64,000 bases of DNA from Profundibacterium mesophilum KAUST100406-0324 (GCF_009835145.1 NZ_APKE01000016.1:30266-94265); one strand, 5' to 3'; counted from the stretch's first letter, positions 17,062 to 25,687 are shown. Notes: a model not told the origin generated them from the letters alone. Program-made: numbers and translations.

Positions 17062-19992
17062 TCAGCTCTCCTCTGCCTGGTTCGAAGCGGCACGGTCGGC
17101 CGAATGTCCCGGACCGGCCGGCGCGTCGAGCTGTCCCATGGGATCGGTGCGCCGGGCGCTGCGGGACGGGTCGATATCCATCGGGTGGTCGTTCACCTCG
17201 GTTCCGGCGCGCCGCCCGAGGCGCGAGAAGCTCTCGAGCGACAGCATGACGGCGCCGACCACTGCGAGGAAGACCCCTAGGTCGAAGCCCATCGCCGTGG
17301 CCAGCTCGAATTTCTCGAGCGGCGGCAGGGTCACGTAGCCGAAGGCCGATGTCAGGAAGGGTGCGCCGACGAACCAGGCGCCGATCCCGGTCAATCCCGC
17401 CACCAGGACACCGGCTCCGATGATCCCGTGATAGGGATAACGCTGCCGTTTGGCGGCCCATTCGAAGCCACTGGCCATGTATTGCATGACCACCGCGATC
17501 GCGACGACGAGCCCCGCCACGAAGCCGCCGCCCGGCTCGTTATGGCCGCGCATGAAGATATAGACCCCGACCATCAGGATGATCGGCATCATCACCCGCG
17601 TCAGCACCACCATCATCAGGGGATGCGCGTCGCCGGCGCGGTCCTCCTCGTAGCCGCGATTGAGCAGGCGCGCGCGCACCGGCCCCGAGAGCAGCGTCTC
17701 GGTCAGCGCGTAGATGACGAGTGCCGCGATCCCGAGGACGATGATCTCGCCGAACGTGTCGAAGCCGCGGAAATCGACGAGAATCACGTTCACCACGTTA
17801 TCGCCGCCGCCACCCTTGTAGGAGTTGGCCAGGTGGTAATCGGAGATCGACGCCGCGGGGAAATCCGACAGGAGGATCACGTAGATCAGCGCCGCCGCCG
17901 CGCCGCCACCCGCAAGGGCGATGAGCCCGTCGCGCAGGCGCCGCGCGGCACCCGATTCGGCGGGGCTCCGGTTGGGCAGGAAGTTCAGCGCCAGCAGCAG
18001 GAGGATGATCGTGACCACCTCCACCGAGATCTGCGTCAGGGCAAGGTCGGGCGCCGAGAAGTAGTTGAAGCCGACCGACACCATCAGGCCGATGATGCCC
18101 ATGAGGACCAGCACGGCGAGACGGTTGCGGTGGATCACGACGAGCGAGGCACTGGCCACCACCAGCATGGCCCAGGCCGCCAAGGCTGCGGGGGTGACCG
18201 GCAGCATCTCGCGCCCCGGCGTCCAGCCGCTCCCGGTGAACCAGGCATGCAGACCCGCGGCCAGGACGGCCGCGACCATGATCGCCGCGTAGCGGGTGAA
18301 GGCGCCGTCATGCAGGCGCGAGGTCAGCAGGCGCGCGGCGGCGACGATCGCGCCGATGAGCGCATCGAAGATGGCCTTGGCCTCGGGGCGGGGCGCCGCG
18401 TCCCACAGGCGGGCGAGCGGGCGTTGCACCGACAGGATGAGAAGACCGCCAAGCACGGCCGCTGCCGAGATGCCCAGCGCGGGGGTCAGGCCATGCCACA
18501 GCGCCAGATGCTCCTTGGGCAGCTGCGCACCGGGTCCGATGACCGCGCCCGTGACCAGCTTGACGAAGGGTTCGGCGAGGAAAGGCGCGACGCCCAGCAC
18601 GATCACCGGGATCATCAGGAGGATCGGCGGCAGCCACAGGCCCGGCTCGGGGTCATGCGGATGGGCGGGGTAATCCGTGCGCTCGGGGCCGAGGAAGGTA
18701 TGGGCGATCAGGCGGAAGGAATAGGCCGCCGAGAGCAGCGCGCCGATCCCTGCCACCACCGCCACCAGAAGCGGCGTTCCGAACAGGGTCGTGTGCAGCG
18801 CCTCCTCGAGCATCATCTCCTTGGAAATGAAGCCGTTCAGGAGCGGGATTCCCGCCATTGACAGGCCGGCCAGCGTTGCGATCGCGAAGGTGATCGGCAT
18901 CAGGCGGCGCAGCCCGCCCAGCCGCGTCATGTCGCGGCTGTGAACCGCGTGATCGACGATCCCGGCGGTCATGAAGAGCGCGGCCTTGAAGCTGGCATGA
19001 TTGAGAATGTGAAAGACCGCGGCCATCGCCCCGAAGGGCGTGCCGGTGCCCAGCAGGAAGGTGATGAGGCCGAGCTGCGAGACGGTGGAGAAGGCGAGGA
19101 GCGCCTTGAGGTCGTTCTTGAAGATCGCGATCAGCGCGCCGATGACCATCGTGGCGAGGCCCGCGCTGCTGACGATGACGGTCCAGGCCTCCGTGCCCGC
19201 GAGCACTGGCCACAGGCGGGCCATCAGGAAGAGCCCCGCCTTCACCATGGTTGCGCTGTGCAGGTAGGCCGAGACCGGTGTCGGCGCCGCCATGGCATGG
19301 GGCAGCCAGAAATGGAACGGGAACTGGGCCGATTTGGTGAAGCAGCCGAGCAGGATGAGAATCAGCGCAGGCAGGTAGAGCGGCGATTGACGGATCATCT
19401 CGCCCTTGGTCAGGATGACCGACAAATCGTAGCTGCCGGCGATCTGCCCGAGGATCAGCATCCCGCCGATCATCGCAAGCCCGCCCATGCCGGTCACGGT
19501 CAGGGCCATGCGCGCGCCCTGCCGCCCTTCGGGAAGGTGTTTCCAGAACCCGATGAGCAGGAAGGAGGACAGCGATGTCAGCTCCCAGAAGACCAGCAGC
19601 ATCAGGATGTTGTCCGACAGGACGATGCCCACCATCGCACCCTGGAAGAGCAGCAGGTAGCTGTAGAACTCGCCCATGTTATCGTCGCGCGAGAGGTAAT
19701 AGCGCGCATAGGTGATGATCAGCAGCCCGATCCCGAGTATCAGCCCCGCGAACATGAAGCCGAGCGGATCGAGGAAGAGGTTCACGTCGAGTCCGAGCTC
19801 CGGAAGCCATGGCAGGCGCGCCATGACCGTCTCGCCGCGCAGGATCGCGGGAGCATGGCTCGCCAACCCGATCGCGGCGGCGGCGGTTGTCAGCAGCGTG
19901 GTGAGGAAACAGGTCCTGCGACCGGCCTGGATCATCAGACCCGGCAGCACTGCTCCAAGGAACGGGAGGGCGACGATGAGAAATAGCGACAT
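17062..19992 (-). CDS. mrpA: Fused Mrp-type Na+/H+ antiporter subunits A and B
   Basis: 976 residues from ATG 19992 (MSLFLIVALPFLGAVLPG). Residues 1 to about 560 form the NuoL-like MrpA core (LLVFWELTSLSSFLLIGFW, AQFPFHFWLPHAMAAPTPVS, with functional Glu, Lys and His). About 600-760 holds the MrpA C-terminal DUF4040-like helices with FNYFSAPDLALTQISVEV. About 820-945 is the MnhB domain (GGGFVAGLVVAIAVVMQYMA). In Bacillus, mrpA and mrpB are separate; the fused form is known from rhizobial pha systems. The protein exchanges Na+ or K+ for H+ and supports pH and salt homeostasis. It heads an operon running AB-C-D-E-F-G with coupled or nearly coupled starts. An in-frame upstream Met at 20040 is possible but would prefix polar residues to the first helix. 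Confidence 0.94.
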   Translation of the reverse strand: MSLFLIVALPFLGAVLPGLMIQAGRRTCFLTTLLTTAAAAIGLASHAPAILRGETVMARLPWLPELGLDVNLFLDPLGFMFAGLILGIGLLIITYARYYLSRDDNMGEFYSYLLLFQGAMVGIVLSDNILMLLVFWELTSLSSFLLIGFWKHLPEGRQGARMALTVTGMGGLAMIGGMLILGQIAGSYDLSVILTKGEMIRQSPLYLPALILILLGCFTKSAQFPFHFWLPHAMAAPTPVSAYLHSATMVKAGLFLMARLWPVLAGTEAWTVIVSSAGLATMVIGALIAIFKNDLKALLAFSTVSQLGLITFLLGTGTPFGAMAAVFHILNHASFKAALFMTAGIVDHAVHSRDMTRLGGLRRLMPITFAIATLAGLSMAGIPLLNGFISKEMMLEEALHTTLFGTPLLVAVVAGIGALLSAAYSFRLIAHTFLGPERTDYPAHPHDPEPGLWLPPILLMIPVIVLGVAPFLAEPFVKLVTGAVIGPGAQLPKEHLALWHGLTPALGISAAAVLGGLLILSVQRPLARLWDAAPRPEAKAIFDALIGAIVAAARLLTSRLHDGAFTRYAAIMVAAVLAAGLHAWFTGSGWTPGREMLPVTPAALAAWAMLVVASASLVVIHRNRLAVLVLMGIIGLMVSVGFNYFSAPDLALTQISVEVVTIILLLLALNFLPNRSPAESGAARRLRDGLIALAGGGAAAALIYVILLSDFPAASISDYHLANSYKGGGGDNVVNVILVDFRGFDTFGEIIVLGIAALVIYALTETLLSGPVRARLLNRGYEEDRAGDAHPLMMVVLTRVMMPIILMVGVYIFMRGHNEPGGGFVAGLVVAIAVVMQYMASGFEWAAKRQRYPYHGIIGAGVLVAGLTGIGAWFVGAPFLTSAFGYVTLPPLEKFELATAMGFDLGVFLAVVGAVMLSLESFSRLGRRAGTEVNDHPMDIDPSRSARRTDPMGQLDAPAGPGHSADRAASNQAEES

Positions 19993-20085
19993 GGCGGGAC
20001 TATCGCCGAGCATGCGGGCGGCGACCAGCCCCGCCGGCACCGTTCACGGGGTCGAATGCGCGTTTTTTGCGAAATATCCACATTT

Positions 20086-20853
20086 TCATGCCACCCTCCC
20101 CGGTATCCGCGCCGCGCTGGCGCCTTTGCGCGTGGCCCGGGCCCGCGCCTTGTCACCCGCTCCGCCCTCGCCCCACGCGGGCCGGAGGGCGCGCCAGATC
20201 ATGTGTCTCGACCCACGCCCCCGGCGGGCGGCCCGCACCGCGATGGCCTCGGCGGCGAAGCCGCAGCCCTCGAGCCGCCGGGTGAAGGCGGGATCGGGCG
20301 CGGCGGACCACACGTTCAGCACCCCGCCCGGCGCAAGGGCACGGTAGGCGGCACGCAGGCCGGCCTCGCCGTAGCAACTGTCATTGCCCGGACGGGTCAG
20401 CCCGTCGGGGCCGTTGTCGACATCGAGCAGGATGGCGTCATGCGCGCCTGGCGCGGCATCGCGGATCATCTTGCCGACATCTCCGATTCGCATGGAGACA
20501 CGCGGATCGGACAGGCAGTCACCGAAGACCTCCGACATGTGCGTGCCGGCCCAGCCGACCAGTTGGGGAACGATCTCGGCCACCTCGATCCGGGCCTCGG
20601 GACCGGTGAGCGCGCGGGCCGCGCGCAAGGTGAAGCCCATGCCGAGCCCCCCGATCAGGATGCGCGGTGCGGCACATGGCGCGATGGCCTCGATGGCGAG
20701 CCGGGCCAGCGCCTCCTCGGAGCCGCCGAGGCGGCTGTTCATCAGCTCGTTGCCCCCCGCGATGCGGATCGAGAACTCCTCGCCCCTGCGCAGCAGCCTC
20801 AGCATGTCGCCATCCGGCGCCCGCGCTGTTTCCAGAAGCACCCAAGGCACCAT
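20086..20853 (-). CDS. Spermidine synthase-like methyltransferase-fold protein
   Basis: 255 residues from ATG 20853 (MVPWVLLETARAPDG). A Rossmann-type SAM-fold core is visible: PRILIGGLGMGFTLRAA (motif I), ARIEVAEIVP (acidic end of strand 2), DAILLDVDNGP and LAPGGVLNVWSA. This matches spermidine-synthase-like proteins common beside unrelated genes in Rhodobacteraceae. True spermidine synthases carry more complete putrescine-site motifs, so the substrate is unknown. The C-terminus is Arg/Ala-rich. It follows mrpAB upstream on the same strand with a 93-base gap and could share its promoter. It lies just outside the proposed island boundary. Confidence 0.75.
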   Translation of the reverse strand: MVPWVLLETARAPDGDMLRLLRRGEEFSIRIAGGNELMNSRLGGSEEALARLAIEAIAPCAAPRILIGGLGMGFTLRAARALTGPEARIEVAEIVPQLVGWAGTHMSEVFGDCLSDPRVSMRIGDVGKMIRDAAPGAHDAILLDVDNGPDGLTRPGNDSCYGEAGLRAAYRALAPGGVLNVWSAAPDPAFTRRLEGCGFAAEAIAVRAARRGRGSRHMIWRALRPAWGEGGAGDKARARATRKGASAARIPGRVA

Positions 20854-21671
20854 GTCCGCTCTCCCGCCACGTCCGTCGCGCAGCAGGTAGCGCAAGCGCC
20901 GCCGGCGGGCAAAGGCGAATTGTGCGGGAATGCATCCTCCGCGATCACGGACGCAAGACGGCATGTCTCGCGATCCGGTGCCGTGCCGTGCCGATTGGCC
21001 GTCATATTCGGGAGGTAGTGGCGCGCTGGGAAGGACCTTCCTATCTTAGCATTTTCGATGCCCTACGGGGACTAGACAAAATTTCGGCCCTATACTTTCT
21101 ATGGCTTGTTTCAGCCAATGTCCAAGGAGCTGATCAGAGAACACCGTCAATTCCCGACCTTTTCGGTCCGCTATTTTCCTGTCGACCATCAAAAGACCCC
21201 GGCACCTCCGGCTCCAAGCATGGAAAGTCGCAAAATTCTCACCCGAGCGCAGACAACGACGAGAGCGCCGCCTTGTGGCCAATTGAGGCACTGCCGCGAT
21301 CGGCCCGCACCTGCCGCCGATGGGTCGGCCCGTCGCTGCGGTGCAGCTACCCCGAACCGGTCGTCGGTGGCATTGTGCAGCATGGTCTGGCAGGTAAAAT
21401 TCCGCAATACGGACCTTGCCGCCGTTCGCTGCACTTGCTCGATCGCCGCTGCGTCTGCGAAGTCCCCCGTCAAGAAGGGCGGACTGCTGACATTCCCTGC
21501 AAGTGCGATGCGGCGAGGTCGGTGATCTAAAAGCGGACATCCCTGGACTGCCGTCACCGGCGTCGTGGCGGCTCTTGGGTTCCGAGCAAGCAGTGGCTGG
21601 TGGTGCTGGCGCGCATCGCGCCAGCCAGGGTCTTGATCCGGACGGATGATTGCAGCTTCGGACCGGGGCGC
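20854..21671. other. About 800 bases without a credible gene, including the left edge of the island
   Basis: No frame here gives a recognisable protein; the long minus frame is a random extension of the GHR fragment at 21672-21858. The stretch 21031-21290 looks noticeably richer in A+T than the flanks. A hairpin GCTGGCGCG-CAT-CGCGCCAGC lies at 21605-21625. The part around 21530-21560 (AAGCGGACATCC) resembles a short intergenic repeat motif I associate with Rhodobacteraceae genomes, but this cannot be verified here. Confidence 0.6.
21010..21030. repeat. Distal direct repeat (candidate att site) matching the tRNA-Arg 3' end
   Basis: These 21 bases, beginning GGGAGGTAGTGG and ending CGCGCTGGG, recur exactly at 25806-25826, where they cover the last 12 bases of tRNA-Arg, including CCA, plus nine bases beyond. 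Homology continues on the right with one mismatch (GGGAAGGA against GGGGAGGA). Such a duplicated tRNA 3' end is the usual footprint of site-specific integration. No integrase gene is present between the copies. Confidence 0.6.
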
Positions 21672-21858
21672 GCGCCAACGCGACAAAGAGGTGGTAGCGG
21701 CCCAGCTCGGCCTGGAAGCCACCGTCGCCGGTCGGCCCGGCGCGGCCGTCAGGCGTGACCCAGTTGCGGAAGCTGGAGGTCTGCCGGACAAAGCCGCCCT
21801 CTTCGTCCTTGGCCTGAACCGGCTGCCAATCGGCAACCCATTTTCCGTTTCTCAGCAT
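21672..21858 (-). pseudogene. N-terminal fragment of glutathionyl-hydroquinone reductase (YqjG/ECM4-type GST)
   Basis: From ATG 21858 the first 62 residues read MLRNGKWVADWQPVQ..., then FRNWVTPDG, GPTGDGGF and AELGRYHLFVALA, the conserved opening of this Omega-like GST family. In intact members the next residues are CPWAHR with the catalytic Cys. Here the match stops exactly there and unrelated sequence follows, so the active site and the other 80 percent of the protein are missing. The family reduces glutathionyl-hydroquinones. It lies 12 bases downstream of the VOC gene and was presumably the last gene of that operon before truncation. Confidence 0.75.
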
Positions 21859-21870
21859 GGTCGTCTCTCC

Positions 21871-22734
21871 TCAGGTCCCGAGCGTGATGGCGGTGCCCCA
21901 AGGGTCGTGCAGGATCAGGCCGTCCGTGTTTGTGATGCTGGCAATGCCGAGGCTTTCGGCCCGTGCGGCAATGGCCTTGAGGTCGTGCGGGTTCCGGACA
22001 AGAATCTCGACGGAATCGAGACCTGCCATACCCTCGGGACGTTTACCGGCCCGGTGGCTGTTCCAGGTATTGCCGGCAAGCTGGTGGTGGTAGCCACCGC
22101 TGCCATAGAAGCTGGCGCCCGGATAGCGCGCTGCGATATCCAGGCCCAGCACGTCGCGGTAGAAGCCATCGGCCTCGCCCGTATCGCCCACCTGAAGGTG
22201 GACATGGCCGATGCTGCCATTGTCGGGGAAGCCTGACCATTCAGTGCCTTCTGCGCTTTGCAGCAGGTCTGACAAATCCAGGGGGGCAGTGCTCATCCGG
22301 ATTTCGCCGTTCTCCCCATGCCAGGCCGAGACCGGACGGTCCGCATAGACCTCGATGCCGTTGCCCTCTGGATCAGAGAGATAGAGCGCTTCGCTAACGA
22401 CATGATCCGAGGCTCCCTGAAGAGGCACACGCGCCTCGGCGACATGGGCGACCCAGCGGGCCAGATCGGATCGAGTCGGCATCAGGAAGGCGGTATGAAA
22501 GAGTCCGGCCTGCCGGGGGTCGAGCGGGGAGAGGCTCGGGGGCGCCGCGAGTTCCAGGAGTGGGGTGCTGCCGACGCCAAGAGTGACGCGATGGCCGCTG
22601 GTTGCGATCAGGCTGAGCCCGAGCACACTCTGGTAGAAGGTGGAGACCGCATCGAGGTCGCGCACCTTGAGCCGGACCGCCCCGACACGCAGCGGCGCGG
22701 CAGTCATGTCGAAGAAGTCGTTGCCAATGGTCAT
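21871..22734 (-). CDS. VOC-superfamily dioxygenase, catechol-2,3-dioxygenase/glyoxalase type
   Basis: 287 residues with two tandem VOC modules (about 14-130 and 165-285). Metal ligand candidates are His in FHTAFLMP and Glu in GNGIEVYAD, with HVHLQVGD and the final ILHDPWGTAITL in the second module. Length and layout match the CatE/YfiE-type catechol-2,3-dioxygenases of Bacillus rather than single-module glyoxalases. A good AAGGAG site precedes the ATG at 22734. It is followed by the GHR fragment and preceded by DoxX, a grouping typical of quinone or electrophile defence. The actual substrate is not known. Confidence 0.85.
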   Translation of the reverse strand: MTIGNDFFDMTAAPLRVGAVRLKVRDLDAVSTFYQSVLGLSLIATSGHRVTLGVGSTPLLELAAPPSLSPLDPRQAGLFHTAFLMPTRSDLARWVAHVAEARVPLQGASDHVVSEALYLSDPEGNGIEVYADRPVSAWHGENGEIRMSTAPLDLSDLLQSAEGTEWSGFPDNGSIGHVHLQVGDTGEADGFYRDVLGLDIAARYPGASFYGSGGYHHQLAGNTWNSHRAGKRPEGMAGLDSVEILVRNPHDLKAIAARAESLGIASITNTDGLILHDPWGTAITLGT

Positions 22735-22792
22735 GTCGGATCTCCTTGGGAAAGAGTGCGGCCGCGGGAGGTCCCCGCAGCCGACAAGGGAA

Positions 22793-23215
22793 TCAGGCGA
22801 ACCGGCCGAGGCGACGGTCGAGTTCCGGCACGCGCAGCGCGAAGGCTCCGCGCCCCAGAACGGCGACGACGCCTTGCACCACGGTCCAGAACAGCGGGTA
22901 TTCCCAGCCGCCGCCTTCGTTCGAGAAGCTCCAGCCGGAGCCGGAATGCGCCCAGGTCGCGCCCAGGAGGACGGGGATCAACGCGACTGAGACGAGGCGG
23001 GTGCCAAGACCGAGGATCAGTGCTACGCCGCCCACCAGCTCTGCGAAGATCGTGTAGTAGGCGAGCACGCCGGGCAGGCCGAGGCTTTCGAAGAAGGCGA
23101 CGGTGCCGGGGATCGTGAAGGCGCTAACTTTCATCCAGCCATGGGCGAGGAAGAGGACGCCGGTCGAGATGCGAAGGGCGGCGGCGGCGTAATCGGTATT
23201 GGTTTGCGTGTTCAT
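22793..23215 (-). CDS. DoxX-family membrane protein
   Basis: 140 residues with four hydrophobic segments and the DoxX signature ISTGVLFLAHGWMKV, followed by AELVGGVALILGLGTR. DoxX/YphA-type proteins are small inner-membrane proteins often found with redox or detoxification genes, and some act with thiosulfate:quinone oxidoreductases. The ATG at 23215 has GGAG upstream. The reading frame of the upstream reductase gene overlaps it by four bases, but only because that gene is frameshifted; in the restored frame the two would be 27 bases apart. Confidence 0.88.
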   Translation of the reverse strand: MNTQTNTDYAAAALRISTGVLFLAHGWMKVSAFTIPGTVAFFESLGLPGVLAYYTIFAELVGGVALILGLGTRLVSVALIPVLLGATWAHSGSGWSFSNEGGGWEYPLFWTVVQGVVAVLGRGAFALRVPELDRRLGRFA

Positions 23216-23817
23216 ATCAGATGCTCCGTGGGGTTGGGGGTGTCAGGAAAATTGCCGGCGCGGTGCGATCCCGGTGCCGTGACCGAAGACGTATCCGAAC
23301 CGAATATTGAGGCGCCAATAGGCTCGAGGAAGCGAGCGTTGGCGAGCGGGTCGGCATCGACCGGCTCGAGGCCGATCTCGGCGGCCAGGGACTTGACCGT
23401 CTCGCGTGTGGCCTCGTCATTCGCGGCAACGAAGGTATGAACCGGTTGTCCGTTTACCTTGAGGCCCGTCTCGTAATGCTGCACGAAGATCGTGTTGAAC
23501 GCCTTCACCACAGTCGCGCCGGACCGCTGGGATCTGATCTCCTCGGCGGCCGAGGTCTTGTGCCCGAGCTGGAGACCCGAGAAGTCCTCGGTCACCGGGT
23601 TCGAGACAGCGATGAGGGTTTTGCCGGCGAAATCGGCTTTGCCGGCAAGATCTGCCACGGCGCCATAAGGCGTGGCCAGGACCACCGGCTCCACCTGGGA
23701 GACGGCGGCGGAGAGGTATTCGTTGCGGCCGATGGCGTAGACCTCGTGGCCGGCCTGGCCCAGCGCCCAGGTGAGGCCGGAGCCGACGCTTTCTCTTCCG
23801 ATAACCGCGATACGCAT
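23212..23817 (-). CDS. NADPH-dependent F420-reductase-like (NAD(P)-binding) protein with frameshifted C-terminus
   Basis: 201 residues as read. The N-terminus MRIAVIGRESVGSGL resembles the Rossmann loop of F420-dependent NADP reductase-like proteins, and VVKAFNTIF and NARFLEPIG are family landmarks. After LEPIG the protein reads ASIFGSDTSSVTAP, but the next frame encodes LNIRFGYVFGHGTGIAP followed by a stop at 23243, which is the family ending. A single base is therefore missing near 23310, or this is a sequencing error. In this subfamily F420 itself is usually not implied; members are quinone or flavin-linked reductases of unclear substrate. It is divergent from the LysR gene, the typical target arrangement. 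Confidence 0.8.
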   Translation of the reverse strand: MRIAVIGRESVGSGLTWALGQAGHEVYAIGRNEYLSAAVSQVEPVVLATPYGAVADLAGKADFAGKTLIAVSNPVTEDFSGLQLGHKTSAAEEIRSQRSGATVVKAFNTIFVQHYETGLKVNGQPVHTFVAANDEATRETVKSLAAEIGLEPVDADPLANARFLEPIGASIFGSDTSSVTAPGSHRAGNFPDTPNPTEHLI

Positions 23818-23949
23818 TGCATTCTCCTTCGCTTCACCACCCTCGGGGCGGACAGCTGATCACTGAAGCGAAAGTAAGGCCTTCGAATCTTCTATGAAAT
23901 GACGATGTTATGGAATGACTATCGCCTTTCTGTTCCCAATAGGCTGCCC
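23818..23949. promoter_or_regulatory. Divergent control region between the reductase operon and the LysR gene
   Basis: 132 bases separate the two divergent starts. It contains an A+T-rich stretch (TTCTATGAAATGACGATG and TTATGGAATGACTATC at 23888-23922) with related ATGRAATGAC elements 17 bases apart, a plausible LysR-type binding region. The core T-N11-A pattern is too loose to assign a site with confidence. Confidence 0.4.
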
Positions 23950-24840
23950 ATGGATATCGTCGACGAACTCAAGGCCTTCGTGGCCACCGCGCGGACCGGC
24001 TCCTTCACCGCAGGCGCCGAGCAACTGGGGGTTTCGAACCGCCTGACCTCGAAATACGTGGCCGAACTGGAGGCGCGCCTCGGCACGCGGTTGCTCCAGC
24101 GGACGACCCGCAAGGTCGGGTTGACGCCGGCTGGCGAGGATCTCCTCGCGCGGGCGCCAGCCGTCCTCGACGAGCTCGATGCTCTCTTGGGGTCCGTGTC
24201 GGAGGGGTCGCGCGGCCTGAGCGGGATCATCCGGGTCTCGGCGCCCGTGACCTTCGGCGAAGTCTACGTGGCCGGCATGCTGGCCCGGTTCGCCGAAGCG
24301 CACCCGGATCTTGCGTTCGACCTGAGGCTGGATGATCGCTACGTCGATCTGGCGGCCGACGGCATCGATCTGGCGTTCCGGATGGGGGTGTCGGAGACGA
24401 TGTCACTCAAGACACGCAAGCTCGGCACATTTCACAACTCGCTGGTGGCGCATCCAGACTATGTGAAAGAGCACGGGGCACCGCGAACACCTGATGATCT
24501 TTCCCGGCACGCCTGCATCGTTGATACGAACCGGCGTCAGCCGCATCGATGGACGTTTAGAAAAAACGGCGAGGAGGTCTTCGCCCAGGTGCGGGGCCGG
24601 TTCCACGTTAACTCGGCCCGGGCAGCGATCGAGCTGGCCGCGGCCGGGATGGGGGTCGCCTATACGCCGCGGTTCGCTATCTCGGACTTGCTGGAGACAG
24701 GACGCCTCGTTCCTTTGCTGGAGAATTTCGAGATGGACGAGGGGCCGATTGCCGCCGTTTACCTCGAGGTTCGGACCTTACCTCGAAAGATACGAACCCT
24801 CATCGATTTCGCTGCCGAGGATATGCACGCCTTGCCTTGA
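23950..24840 (+). CDS. LysR-family transcriptional regulator
   Basis: 296 residues from ATG 23950 (MDIVDELKAFVATARTGSF), the usual LysR start; an in-frame ATG at 23899 would add 17 unusual residues. The winged helix-turn-helix (about 1-60) shows FTAGAEQLGVSNRLTSKYVAE, close to the common form but with NRLTSK in the recognition helix. The effector domain follows (VSAPVTFGEVYVAGML, ADGIDLAFRMG, AIELAAAGMGVAYTPRF). Divergent from the reductase-DoxX-VOC set, which it probably controls in response to an electrophile, quinone or related compound; the inducer is unknown. Confidence 0.9.
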   Translation: MDIVDELKAFVATARTGSFTAGAEQLGVSNRLTSKYVAELEARLGTRLLQRTTRKVGLTPAGEDLLARAPAVLDELDALLGSVSEGSRGLSGIIRVSAPVTFGEVYVAGMLARFAEAHPDLAFDLRLDDRYVDLAADGIDLAFRMGVSETMSLKTRKLGTFHNSLVAHPDYVKEHGAPRTPDDLSRHACIVDTNRRQPHRWTFRKNGEEVFAQVRGRFHVNSARAAIELAAAGMGVAYTPRFAISDLLETGRLVPLLENFEMDEGPIAAVYLEVRTLPRKIRTLIDFAAEDMHALP

Positions 24841-24872
24841 TGGGGCGCGAAAAGTCAATCCAGGTGGGGTTA

Positions 24873-25687
24873 GGGTCAGAATGCATTGTTTTCTCTGGCG
24901 CTGCGTGATTCACGGCTCTGAAAAGATGCGGTGACATGAGCGATCTCTCCTGGCTGACAGACGCGCAGATGGCACGTTTGGCCCCCTTCTTTCCCAAGTC
25001 ACATGGGAAGCCCCGGGTTGACGACAAGCGGGTGCTGAGCGGGATTATCCCCATCAACCGCAATGGCTTGCGTTGGCGCGATGCGCCGAAAGAGTATGGC
25101 CTTCACAAAACGCTTCATAGTCGATGGAAGCGTTGGAGCGAAAAGGGCATCTTTGCGCGGATGATGGCCGGGCTGGCGGCGGAACACGGCGAAGAGAAGA
25201 CCGTGATGATCGACGCGAGATACCTCAAGCCCCATCGAACGGCGACCAGCATGGCCGCCAAAAAGGGGGCGTGGTCGTCTGATGGGTCGAACCGAAGACG
25301 GCATGAACACCAAGCTGCACGCCCTCTGCAACAGTCAGGGGCGGCCGATCGATCTGTTCGTTACCGCCGGACAGGTGAGCGATCACATCGGTGCACGAGC
25401 CCTGCCAAACGTCAAATGGCTGCTCGGCGACCGCCATGATGCTGACTGGTTCAGAGAAGCGTTGCGGGGCAAGGGGATACGCGCCTGTATCCCAGGCCGA
25501 GAAAAGCGCAAGACACCGGTCAAATACGACAAGCGCAGATTCAAGCGGCGCAACCGCATCGAGATCATGTTCGGCAGGCTCAAGGACTGAAGGCGCGTCG
25601 CGACCCGTTACGACCGCTGCTCTAAAGTGTTCCTCTCAGCCATCGCCCTCGCAGCTCTCGTCATCTGTTGGTTACGAATCCTGACCC
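24873..25687 (+). mobile_element. Decayed IS5-family insertion sequence
   Basis: About 815 bases. The ends are imperfect inverted repeats beginning GGGTCAG (24873-24879, and its complement 25681-25687), extending as GGGTCAGAAT against GGGTCAGGATT. TA dinucleotides flank both ends, as expected for the short TA or TNA target duplication of these elements. It encodes a transposase broken into two frames plus an in-frame stop, so it is not likely to move by itself. Confidence 0.8.
24936..25677 (+). pseudogene. IS5-family transposase, frameshifted and with an in-frame stop
   Basis: The first frame (24936-25439) gives MSDLSWLTDAQMARLAPFFP through the first catalytic Asp (VMIDARYLKPHRT). The second frame, +1 relative to the first, begins near 25270 and carries GRTEDGMNTKLHA, the second Asp (LLGDRHDADWF) and the catalytic Glu (RNRIEIMFGRLKD). 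The switch coincides with an A5G5 run (25259-25268), so it could be either an indel or a recoding site as in two-frame IS5 relatives. After FGRLKD a TGA (25588-25590) replaces the usual Trp codon, and the family C-terminus (RRVATRYDRC, FLSAIALAALVI) continues in frame to about 25677. The stop makes full function unlikely. Confidence 0.85.

Noticed and set aside
17428..19986. Long plus-strand frames opposite mrpA
   Set aside because: Composition is His/Arg/Gln-rich as expected for the reverse of membrane helices; no motifs.
21046..21671. Minus-strand continuation of the GHR reading frame
   Set aside because: After residue 62 the translation has no resemblance to GHR or any other family I recognise; treated as out-of-context extension.
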